Positions 1 through 5,542 of a stretch of DNA of 5,746 nucleotides are shown here, one piece after another (the first letter of the stretch is position 1; each line of letters opens with the position of its first letter). The notes under the pieces were generated by a model that was given only the letters and a program-made list of their open reading frames with translations, had not been told where the DNA came from and ran no database searches. A program made the translations under genes and the position numbers. This stretch comes from Candidatus Gottesmanbacteria bacterium (GTDB taxonomy: Bacteria; Patescibacteriota; Microgenomatia; 2-02-FULL-39-11). The DNA lies in assembly GCA_016218275.1 (NCBI GenBank), contig JACREK010000175.1, positions 1-5,746 on the forward strand. Direction: 5' to 3'.

Positions 1-10
1 ACATCTTGTT

Positions 11-130
11 GTCATTCCGACCAAGCGAAGCGCGTGGAGGAATCTCTCGCGCATGCGAGAAATTCTCAGATAAACTGAGAGATCCCTCGACGGAGTTTAC
101 ACTGAGCTTGTCGAATGTGCTCGGGATGAC
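11..130. repeat. GTCAT-bounded palindromic repeat (copy R1), downstream of uvrB
   Basis: This 120-bp element starts GTCATTC and ends GGATGAC, so its ends form an imperfect inverted repeat. Inside are two perfect small hairpins: TCTCGC/GCGAGA with a GCAT loop (45-60) and TCTCAG/CTGAGA with a 5-nt loop (64-80). Positions 91-122 are an exact reverse complement of 3101-3132 in the repeat after lexA. The element ends 11 bp past the uvrB stop. No T-run follows a hairpin, so it is not a canonical intrinsic terminator, although it could still end or stabilise the uvrB transcript. Read on the minus strand from its GTC end it is 40 codons with no stop. Family membership is seen directly; any function is inference. 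Confidence 0.8.
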
Positions 131-141
131 AGCTGGATACC

Positions 142-2304
142 TCACAGCTCTGCTGCGGGGTAATTCATTTCCCTGATCTTATCCCGTATTTCTGCCGCCA
201 GCTCAAAATTTAAAATATCGGCGGCATTTCTCATTTCTCTTGCCAATTTTTTGATAAGTCTCCCTTTATCCAAAGGCGTCAATTGATTGGAATCTATCTG
301 AAGCAAATCCCGATATTTTACTCTTTTTCTTTCATCAAGAAAATTAAAAATATTCTTATCTTCTTTTTTTATAACCAGTTTTTCTCTTATGGGTTTAACT
401 ATATTCCGCGGTTCCCAATGATGTTTTTTATTATATCTTATTTGCACTCTGCGTCTTCTTTCGATTTCCTCAATTGCCTTTTTCATCGATGCTGTTATTT
501 TGTCAGCATACATTACTACGCTTCCCTTTATGTGTCGGGCGGCTCTTCCCATCGTTTGTACTAAAGAAGTAGTGCTTCGCAGAAAGCCTTCCTTGTCAGC
601 ATCGAGAATAGCAACCAGTGATACTTCCGGAAGATCAAGACCTTCCCGAAGAAGATTTATGCCTATCAAGACATCGTATTTTCCTCCTCTTAAATCATCG
701 AGAATGTCGCTTCTTTCCAAAGTTTCCACATCGGAGTGCAAATAATGGACATTGAGGTATTTTTTTTCGTTAAGATAGACAGATAAATCCTCTGCCATCC
801 GTTTGGTTAAAGTGGTTACCAATACCCGCTCGCCTTTCTTTTTGCGGGCAATAATTTCTTTTACCAAATCCTCTATCTGCCCAATTGTCGGCCGGATGCT
901 AATTTTCGGATCGGTAATCCCTGTCGGCCTGACTAATTGCTCTACTATTCCGTTATTGTCATCCCGAACCCGCCAGCTGGCGGGTCGAGGGATCTCTCGA
1001 TTTGTTCGAGCTCGCATTCGTGAGAGATCCTTCGACTTTCCTTCGACAAGCTCAGGATCGCTCAGGATGACTTTGGCAACAGATTTCTTTGCCAAAGTCA
1101 TTTCCCATTCATCAGGCGTGGCTGAAACATATATAGTTTGGAGAGTTCTCTGCATAAATTCAACAAAAGTCAAAGGGCGATTATCAAGAGCCGACGGCAA
1201 TCTAAAACCAAAATCAATCAGCGTCTGTTTACGGCTTCTGTCTCCGTTATACATGCCGCGAATCTGCGGTATGGTCATATGCGATTCATCAATTACCAAC
1301 AGCCAATCGTTTCCGTAAGGCTGCCTGTAATAATCAAGAAGCGTATAAGGCGCCTCCCCCGGCTTGCGGCCGTCAAAATAGCGCGAATAATTTTCTATAC
1401 CGTTTACATATCCCGTTTCCGCAATCATCTCCAGGTCATAGTTCACTTTTTTGGCCAGTCTATGTGCTTCCAATTCTTTTCCCTCTGACTTTAGTTGTTT
1501 AAGCCGCAAAGAAAGCTCAATTCGGATTCTGGCAAATATTTCCGTCTGTTTTGTTTGATCTGAAATAAAATGTTTGGCAGGATAGACAAATATCTTTTCC
1601 TCTTTCTGGAGAACGCTGCCGTCAAGCACATCCAGTCTTTTTATATTTTCAATTCTATCTTCGGGAATAGTGATTCTTATTGCCGTATCTTCGTAAGCGG
1701 GATAGATATCTATTATTTCTCCCCGAATGCGAAAAGTTCCCCGCTTAAACTGATAGAGACTGCGCATGTATTGTAAATCCACCAGTCTTTTGATGATTGA
1801 ATCCCGGGAAATTTTCATTCCCGTTTTTGCCTCCAGGACAAATTGACCGAATCCCTCCGGAGAGCCGATGTTGTAAATACAAGAAACGGATGCAACCACG
1901 ATTACATCCCGTCTGGTCAGTAAATTTGCGGTTGCCGAAAGTCTGAGCTTATCTATTTCCTCATTTATTTCTGTCACTTTTTCTATATATGTATCTGTCT
2001 GGGGTATATATGCCTCCGGCTGGTAAAAATCGTAATATGAGACAAAATAACAGACGCTGTTGTTTGGGAAAAAATCCCTGAATTCCTGATAAAGTTGAGC
2101 AGCCAGCGTCTTATTGTGAGAGATTATCAAGGTCGGCTTTTGGACTTTCTCAATCACGTTGGCAATGGTGTAGGTTTTGCCGCTTCCGGTCACTCCTAAA
2201 AGTACCTGATGAGGAAATCCTTTTGCCAAGCCGCGGCTTAACTTTTTGATTGCCTGCGGTTGGTCACCTGTAGGTTTGAAAGGTGATTTTAATTGGAATT
2301 GCAT
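142..2304 (-). CDS. uvrB: UvrB, excinuclease ABC subunit B, with in-frame repeat insertion
   Basis: UvrB is the damage-verifying helicase-like subunit of UvrABC nucleotide excision repair; it takes DNA from UvrA, opens it and recruits UvrC. The 720-residue product has Walker A GVTGSGKT (37-44), the beta-hairpin region rich in Tyr (about 90-116), motif II VIDESH (337-342), motif III SATP (394-397), the REGLDLPEVSLVAILDADKEGFLR block (553-576, abbreviated motif V region), motif VI QTMGRAARH (583-591) and a C-terminal UVR domain (about 675-713) that would bind UvrA or UvrC. Residues 412-449 are encoded by a palindromic repeat and are foreign to the family; without them the length is 682, close to the usual 670 or so. 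I chose ATG at 2304 because MQFQLKSPFKPTGDQPQAI matches the family N-terminus. An in-frame TTG at 2328 lies in a repeat hairpin and adds 8 unlikely residues. No Shine-Dalgarno is visible at either start. It diverges from lexA. Confidence 0.96.
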   Translation of the reverse strand: MQFQLKSPFKPTGDQPQAIKKLSRGLAKGFPHQVLLGVTGSGKTYTIANVIEKVQKPTLIISHNKTLAAQLYQEFRDFFPNNSVCYFVSYYDFYQPEAYIPQTDTYIEKVTEINEEIDKLRLSATANLLTRRDVIVVASVSCIYNIGSPEGFGQFVLEAKTGMKISRDSIIKRLVDLQYMRSLYQFKRGTFRIRGEIIDIYPAYEDTAIRITIPEDRIENIKRLDVLDGSVLQKEEKIFVYPAKHFISDQTKQTEIFARIRIELSLRLKQLKSEGKELEAHRLAKKVNYDLEMIAETGYVNGIENYSRYFDGRKPGEAPYTLLDYYRQPYGNDWLLVIDESHMTIPQIRGMYNGDRSRKQTLIDFGFRLPSALDNRPLTFVEFMQRTLQTIYVSATPDEWEMTLAKKSVAKVILSDPELVEGKSKDLSRMRARTNREIPRPASWRVRDDNNGIVEQLVRPTGITDPKISIRPTIGQIEDLVKEIIARKKKGERVLVTTLTKRMAEDLSVYLNEKKYLNVHYLHSDVETLERSDILDDLRGGKYDVLIGINLLREGLDLPEVSLVAILDADKEGFLRSTTSLVQTMGRAARHIKGSVVMYADKITASMKKAIEEIERRRRVQIRYNKKHHWEPRNIVKPIREKLVIKKEDKNIFNFLDERKRVKYRDLLQIDSNQLTPLDKGRLIKKLAREMRNAADILNFELAAEIRDKIREMNYPAAEL
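958..1071. repeat. GTCAT-bounded palindromic repeat (copy R2) inside uvrB, in frame
   Basis: This 114-bp element begins GTCATCC and ends GGATGAC, perfect 7-bp inverted ends. It contains the 16-bp palindrome CCCGCCAGCTGGCGGG (969-984), a 9-bp stem GGATCTCTC/GAGAGATCC (990-998 with 1022-1030) enclosing the palindrome CGAGCTCG (1007-1014), and a tandem 10-bp near-duplication, ctcaggatcg then ctcaggatga (1051-1070). It is exactly 38 codons and has no stop in the uvrB frame, where it encodes VILSDPELVEG... to ...WRVRDD. Modules such as gagatcc(c/t)tcgac and cttcgacaagctc recur in R1 and the repeat after lexA. No target-site duplication is evident. In-frame palindromic insertions into genes are known from Rickettsia (RPE); kinship to those is not claimed. 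Confidence 0.9.
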
Positions 2305-2316
2305 AATTCGGTTGGG

Positions 2317-2340
2317 ATCCCGAAACAAGTTCGGGATGAC
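2317..2340. repeat. Short palindromic repeat (copy R3) in the uvrB leader
   Basis: ATCCCGAA (2317-2324) and TTCGGGAT (2330-2337) form a perfect 8-bp stem with a 5-nt loop, followed by GAC. On the minus strand it reads GTCATCCCGAAC and so shares the family's terminal sequence. It lies 13 bp upstream of the chosen uvrB start, so the uvrB mRNA leader would carry this hairpin. Read in the uvrB frame it gives VIPNLFRDP, the same reading phase as the copy inside uvrB. Confidence 0.75.
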
Positions 2341-2354
2341 ACTATAAGTGTCAT
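2336..2354. repeat. 8-bp inverted repeat between uvrB and lexA
   Basis: ATGACACT (2336-2343) and AGTGTCAT (2347-2354) are perfect reverse complements separated by ATA. The left arm shares two bases with the R3 hairpin, so the two structures would compete in RNA. A run of four T follows on the plus strand, but the stem is AT-rich, so a terminator reading is weak. It may be an operator-like dyad or a remnant of the repeat family, since both ends carry GTCAT. Confidence 0.5.
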
Positions 2355-2374
2355 TTTACCACAGTTTGATTGTC

Positions 2375-2403
2375 TTGACATTCGGATATTTTTTGTTTAT
2401 CGT
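2375..2403 (+). promoter_or_regulatory. Candidate sigma70-type promoter for lexA
   Basis: A perfect TTGACA -35 (2375-2380) is followed after 17 bp by TATCGT (2398-2403), a 4/6 match to TATAAT. Transcription would start near 2410, giving a leader of about 50 nt to the lexA ATG at 2463. The start region overlaps the first tandem dyad (2407-2419), consistent with repression. This is motif matching only. Confidence 0.4.
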
Positions 2404-2404
2404 A

Positions 2405-2432
2405 ATTATAACAATTATAGATTTTATAACAA
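2405..2432 (-). promoter_or_regulatory. Candidate sigma70-type promoter for uvrB
   Basis: On the minus strand TTGTTA (2432-2427, 4/6 match to TTGACA) is followed after 16 bp by a perfect TATAAT (2410-2405). Transcription would begin near 2398, about 95 nt upstream of the uvrB ATG at 2304. The -10 overlaps the first tandem dyad and the -35 overlaps the second. AT-rich DNA gives chance matches, so this is tentative. Confidence 0.35.
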
Positions 2433-2437
2433 TTATA
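2407..2437. promoter_or_regulatory. Two tandem identical dyads, possible LexA operator
   Basis: The 13-mer TATAACAATTATA, a perfect TATAA/TTATA inverted repeat around CAA, occurs at 2407-2419 and again at 2425-2437, 18 bp apart centre to centre. It sits in the divergent region between two genes that belong to the SOS response in many bacteria, overlapping candidate promoters for both. LexA is usually autoregulated, so an operator here is expected. The sequence resembles neither the E. coli CTGT-N8-ACAG nor the Gram-positive GAAC-N4-GTTC box, so the assignment is inference. Confidence 0.4.
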
Positions 2438-2462
2438 AATTTTATTCGGATAATTTAAGCAT

Positions 2463-3086
2463 ATGGCCGCAGTTTTATATAATCGGGAAAGGCAGGTTTT
2501 GGAATTTATCACCCAATACATCCAGCGTCATGGGTATGCTCCGACTCTATCCGAAATTGCGGAAAGTATGGGAGTCAACGCAGTTTCTACCATCCATGAA
2601 CATCTGGAAAGACTGGTGCAGAAAGGTTTCATAAAAAAGACGGCCGGATTTGAGAGAGGACTGGAGATTGTTGTAAATAAAGTCAGATTTAACGAAAATG
2701 AGACGGCGGTGGAATTGCCGGTTCTGGGATTCATAGCCGCGGGTGCTCCTCTGGAACCTCATACGGACCCAAATTTCTATATGCCGGTGCCTGCCGGTCT
2801 TTTGAGCAATAAAAAGCCGGGATTTATACTTCAGGTAAAAGGAAGTTCAATGATAGACGAGGGAATACTCGATGGGGATTATGTTGTCATCCAGCACCAG
2901 CAGGATGCTCAAAACGGAGATATAGTCGTTGCTATCCTTCCCAACGGTTTGGCAACACTGAAAAGAATAATTTTTGAAAAGGAAAGAATAAGGCTGGAGC
3001 CGGCAAACTCCAGCATGTCGCCTATTTACACCACCCATGTAAAAATACAGGGACGGGTGGTGGCGGTTTTCCGAAAGTACAGTTGA
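2463..3086 (+). CDS. lexA: LexA, SOS repressor and self-cleaving S24 peptidase
   Basis: LexA represses DNA-damage genes as a dimer and cuts itself when stimulated by RecA bound to single-stranded DNA. The 207-residue protein is of normal length. Residues about 1-70 form the winged helix-turn-helix domain, with TLSEIAESMGV (28-38) followed by the recognition helix and HEHLERLVQKGFI (45-57). The linker leads to the cleavage site IAAGAP, with the cut expected between A93 and G94. The catalytic dyad is Ser129 in KGSSMIDEGILDGDYV and Lys167 in ATLKR, aligning with E. coli Ser119 and Lys156. Every key residue is present, so it should be an active self-cleaving repressor. ATG at 2463 gives the expected N-terminus; no strong Shine-Dalgarno precedes it, so initiation may be leader-independent of one. 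It diverges from uvrB and converges on pgk. Confidence 0.95.
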   Translation: MAAVLYNRERQVLEFITQYIQRHGYAPTLSEIAESMGVNAVSTIHEHLERLVQKGFIKKTAGFERGLEIVVNKVRFNENETAVELPVLGFIAAGAPLEPHTDPNFYMPVPAGLLSNKKPGFILQVKGSSMIDEGILDGDYVVIQHQQDAQNGDIVVAILPNGLATLKRIIFEKERIRLEPANSSMSPIYTTHVKIQGRVVAVFRKYS

Positions 3087-3089
3087 TTT

Positions 3090-3201
3090 GTCATTGCGAG
3101 GAGCACATTCGACAAGCTCAGTGTAAACTCCGCGACGTGGCAATCTCTTGCGGATGCAAGCCCGAATGACTCGGGAGATCCCTCGACAAGCTCGGGATGA
3201 C
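3090..3201. repeat. GTCAT-bounded palindromic repeat (copy R4) between lexA and pgk
   Basis: This 112-bp element begins GTCATTG and ends GGATGAC. It starts 3 nt after the lexA stop and ends 7 nt before the pgk stop, filling the convergent gap. It holds hairpins CTTGC/GCAAG with a GGAT loop (3147-3160) and CCCGA/TCGGG with an ATGAC loop (3161-3175). Positions 3101-3132 are the exact reverse complement of 91-122 in R1. Its length is not a multiple of three and both reading directions in the phase used by the other copies meet a stop. It could act as a bidirectional transcript-end structure, but lacks T-runs. Confidence 0.8.
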
Positions 3202-3208
3202 TTGAGAG

Positions 3209-4390
3209 TCATTTCGCATTCAGAAGTACTTCAATGCCGGGGAGAGTCCCTTTTTCCAAAAAGGAAAGCATGGCGCTGCCGCCTGAGGATACGTGTGAGA
3301 TTTTTGCGAGATATTTTTGCTGTTTTATGCTGGTTAAAGTATCTCCTCCCCCGACAATGGTATGAGCTTTGCTTTCGGCAATGGACTTCAAAATTGTATC
3401 TGTCCCTTTTGTAAACCTCGGATCCTCATATAATCCCATCGGACCGTTCCATATGATTGTCTTTGCTTCTTTTATCAATTCCGAATAGTGCTTTTGAGTT
3501 TTTGGTCCAATATCATAAATGACTACATTATGAGGAACTTTATTGTAGGGAACCACTTTCGGACGCAGTTTTATGTCTCTATCTGATATCACTACATCCA
3601 GAGGCAGTATCAAAGCCGAATGTTTTCTGGTAGTCTTCCAAAATACAACCCGCGCCATCTCCACCATTTCATAATCGACCAAGCTTCTTCCCATACCAAA
3701 TCCCCAAGCAGCCAAAAAAGTGTTGGCAATAGCACCACCTAGAGCCACCGTATCCGCTATATCCAAAAGTCTTTCGATGACGGAAATTTTTTCCGGAGTC
3801 TTTGCCCCGCCTATTATCAGCAAAAACGGCCGCTTGGGTTTTTCCATGGCATCAGAAATCATTTTCACTTCCTTATCCATCAAAAGTCCGGCAAAGGAGG
3901 GTAAAAATTCTGCGATACCTACTATTGAAGCATGGACCCGGTGTGCTGTGCCGAAAGCATCGTTGACGAAGAAATCTGCCATTGTTGAAAGATGCTTGGC
4001 AAAATCACGGTCATTTTCTTCTTCACCCGGAAAGAAGCGTATATTTTCCAGAAGTGTCAATTCATCATTTTTTAGTTTGGAAATTTTTTCCACAACCTTT
4101 TTATCCCAAAAATGGTCAATTAAATTTACTTTACATTTAAGCAGCTCCCCAACTCTTCTGGCAACCGGTTTGAGAGATAAAGCCAAATCAACACCATGAG
4201 GTCTGCCCAGATGGGAAGCCAAAATGATTTTTGCCTTTTTTTTGAGCAAATATTTTATTGTCGGCAAGGCTTCTACTATGCGCGTATCATTGGCAATTTT
4301 TCCGTCATGAAGGGATATATTAAAATCAACGGTCAAAAATACTTTTTTGCCGGCCAAATCTGGAATATCGTAAATTGTTTTTTTTCTCAT
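3209..4390 (-). CDS. pgk: Phosphoglycerate kinase
   Basis: This cytosolic glycolytic enzyme moves phosphate from 1,3-bisphosphoglycerate to ADP, making ATP and 3-phosphoglycerate. The 393-residue protein is of normal bacterial length and has both Rossmann-like domains. N-terminal substrate-side motifs are VDFN (21-24), R37, SHLGRP (59-64), LENIRF (114-119) and FGTAHRVHAS (146-155). Nucleotide-side motifs are GGAKTPEKI (194-202), WNGPMGLYE (314-322), GGGDT (347-351) and HVSSGGSA (366-373). Two positions differ from the usual pattern: Thr20 stands where FIRVDFN-type enzymes have Arg, and Ser372 replaces the third Gly of the TGGGA motif. Other basic-patch arginines (R37, R63, R118, R151) and K197 are intact, so activity is likely. 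ATG at 4390 has a good Shine-Dalgarno. It lies last in a gpm-gap-pgk cluster. Confidence 0.97.
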   Translation of the reverse strand: MRKKTIYDIPDLAGKKVFLTVDFNISLHDGKIANDTRIVEALPTIKYLLKKKAKIILASHLGRPHGVDLALSLKPVARRVGELLKCKVNLIDHFWDKKVVEKISKLKNDELTLLENIRFFPGEEENDRDFAKHLSTMADFFVNDAFGTAHRVHASIVGIAEFLPSFAGLLMDKEVKMISDAMEKPKRPFLLIIGGAKTPEKISVIERLLDIADTVALGGAIANTFLAAWGFGMGRSLVDYEMVEMARVVFWKTTRKHSALILPLDVVISDRDIKLRPKVVPYNKVPHNVVIYDIGPKTQKHYSELIKEAKTIIWNGPMGLYEDPRFTKGTDTILKSIAESKAHTIVGGGDTLTSIKQQKYLAKISHVSSGGSAMLSFLEKGTLPGIEVLLNAK

Positions 4391-4397
4391 ATTAATT

Positions 4398-4402
4398 CCT
4401 CC
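4398..4402 (-). promoter_or_regulatory. Ribosome binding site of pgk
   Basis: GGAGG on the minus strand lies 7 nt upstream of the ATG at 4390 and fixes that start. The hairpin-rich repeat in the gap begins just upstream of it, leaving the site itself unpaired in the obvious fold. Confidence 0.8.
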
Positions 4403-4406
4403 ACCA

Positions 4407-4459
4407 TCCGAGGAGTTCCATTCGACTCACTTCGTTCGCTCAGGATCACCTCGGAGGTG
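4407..4459. repeat. Palindromic repeat (copy R5) in the gap-pgk spacer
   Basis: TCCGAGG (4407-4413) pairs with CCTCGGA (4449-4455), enclosing cacttcgttcgctcagg, which resembles cttcgcttcgctcaggg in the gpm-gap spacer. A tight palindrome CACCTCGGAGGTG (4447-4459) competes with the outer stem. The element fills nearly all of the 71-bp spacer between the gap stop and the pgk ribosome binding site. It may affect relative expression of the two genes through RNA processing or partial termination; no T-run is present. Confidence 0.6.
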
Positions 4460-4461
4460 TC

Positions 4462-5469
4462 TTAAGTTCTCCCTATAAACTCAACCATATCTACCAGCCG
4501 GCTGGTATAGCCCCATTCGTTATCATACCAGGCGTAGACATTTACTAAATTTCCTGCGGTAACTGCCGTAAGAAAGGGATCTACTATGGCAGAATGCGGA
4601 TTGCCCGTATAATCCTTGGATACCAATTCTTCATTTGCTACGGAAAGAATTCCAGCCAAATTTGTTTTTGAGGCCTGGGTGAATGCATTATTCACCATTT
4701 CTTTGCTAACCTTTTTGTTTACGGTAACAGTCAGATTTATCAGCGATACCGTAAGAAGAGGAACCCTGATAGCCTGGCATATAATTTTACCGGAAAGCTC
4801 CGGAAATAATTTTCCTATATCTTTGGCAGAACCGGTTGATGCAGGAATCATTGAAGCAATAGAAGCCCGGCGCAGACGAACTTCTTTTTTATGGGAATTA
4901 TCAAGGAGATTTTGGGAATCCGTTACCGCGGGAGTTGTCGTCATAAAACCATGTTTGACTCTAAAATTATCATGCAATACCTTTAAAGTGGTAGCGAGAG
5001 CGTTGGTGGTGCATGAAGAATTGGATATGATTTTGTCGACTTTAGGGTCAAATTCTTTATTATTTACACCCAAAACATAAGTTTTAGTGACATCTTTGGC
5101 AGGCGCTGACAAAACCACAAATTTCACTCCCGGCCTTAAATGTCCCAAAAGGAGCGCAGTTTCCCGGAATTTGCCTGTGGCATCAATCACTATATCCACA
5201 CCACTTTTATCCCAAGGGATATCGACGGGATTGTCGACATTAAATATGTCAACTTTTTGCTTGTCAATTTTGAGTAAATTGTCACTGCTTTCGACAATAT
5301 TGGGAATAGTTCCATAAGTAGAATCGTATTTCAAAAGATAGGCATGGGAAGAAGTTGAAGCCCGGCTGTTTATGGCGGCAAGTTGCAAATTTTTCCTGGT
5401 TAATATAATTCTTGAGGCAATCCTTCCTATCCTTCCAAAACCGTTAATTCCGATATTTAGTATTTTCAT
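4462..5469 (-). CDS. gap: Type I glyceraldehyde-3-phosphate dehydrogenase, atypical active site
   Basis: GAPDH oxidises and phosphorylates glyceraldehyde-3-phosphate to 1,3-bisphosphoglycerate with NAD(P), feeding phosphoglycerate kinase encoded next to it. The 335-residue protein is full length: Rossmann motif INGFGRIGR (8-16), catalytic-loop SSCTTN with Cys153 (151-156), STGSAK (211-216), R235 in IRVP, and WYDNEWGY (314-321). The residue aligned with the catalytic His176 of Bacillus GAPDH, exactly 27 after the cysteine, is Pro180 (codon CCC at 4930-4932) in MTTTPAVTDSQ. Positions matching Asp32, Leu187 and Pro188 are Ser35, Asn191 and Ser192, which suggests NADP(H) rather than NAD preference. 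Everything else fits the family, so it may be active by altered chemistry, weakened, or carry a local sequence error. ATG at 5469 has a strong Shine-Dalgarno. Confidence 0.93.
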   Translation of the reverse strand: MKILNIGINGFGRIGRIASRIILTRKNLQLAAINSRASTSSHAYLLKYDSTYGTIPNIVESSDNLLKIDKQKVDIFNVDNPVDIPWDKSGVDIVIDATGKFRETALLLGHLRPGVKFVVLSAPAKDVTKTYVLGVNNKEFDPKVDKIISNSSCTTNALATTLKVLHDNFRVKHGFMTTTPAVTDSQNLLDNSHKKEVRLRRASIASMIPASTGSAKDIGKLFPELSGKIICQAIRVPLLTVSLINLTVTVNKKVSKEMVNNAFTQASKTNLAGILSVANEELVSKDYTGNPHSAIVDPFLTAVTAGNLVNVYAWYDNEWGYTSRLVDMVEFIGRT

Positions 5470-5473
5470 AATT

Positions 5474-5479
5474 CCTCCC
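5474..5479 (-). promoter_or_regulatory. Ribosome binding site of gap
   Basis: GGGAGG on the minus strand ends 4 nt before the ATG at 5469 and fixes that start. It abuts the palindromic repeat that fills the rest of the spacer. Confidence 0.75.
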
Positions 5480-5542
5480 TTCGCTTCGCTCAGGGTAAAC
5501 CCTTCGTCCGCCGTAGTCCCGATTAAATCGGGACGAAGGCGG
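5480..5542. repeat. Palindromic repeat (copy R6) in the gpm-gap spacer
   Basis: GTCCCGAT (5516-5523) and ATCGGGAC (5527-5534) form a perfect 8-bp stem with a TAA loop. CCTTCGTCC (5501-5509) also pairs perfectly with GGACGAAGG (5531-5539), and CCGCC (5508-5512) with GGCGG (5538-5542), so these stems share bases and compete. The left part, cttcgcttcgctcaggg, resembles the gap-pgk repeat. It starts next to the gap ribosome binding site and ends one base before the phosphoglycerate mutase stop, so it could shape gap translation or transcript ends. Confidence 0.65.

Noticed and set aside
11..130. CRISPR-like array or multiple direct repeats
   Set aside because: The repeats are inverted and mosaic, without regular spacers or constant repeat length, and no cas gene is nearby.
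958..1071. Intein or self-splicing intron in uvrB
   Set aside because: Only 38 codons, with no intein motifs (no Cys/Ser start or His-Asn end) and no room for a group I or II intron core; the frame is simply continuous.
803..1318. Open frame of 171 codons on the plus strand opposite uvrB
   Set aside because: It lies antisense to conserved UvrB motifs and has no recognisable domain; its middle is the translated repeat. A shadow frame.
3090..3201. Canonical intrinsic terminator between convergent lexA and pgk
   Set aside because: Hairpins are present but none is followed by a T-run on either strand, so only a general transcript-end role can be suggested.
2847..3212. Open frame of 121 codons on the minus strand over the end of lexA
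   Set aside because: Its first part is the repeat read through and the remainder is antisense to the LexA catalytic domain.
3720..4199. Open frame of 159 codons on the plus strand opposite pgk
   Set aside because: Antisense to well-conserved PGK sequence, Ser/Lys-rich shadow with no family features.
4616..5080. Open frame of 154 codons on the plus strand opposite gap
   Set aside because: Antisense to the GAPDH catalytic region; no independent support.
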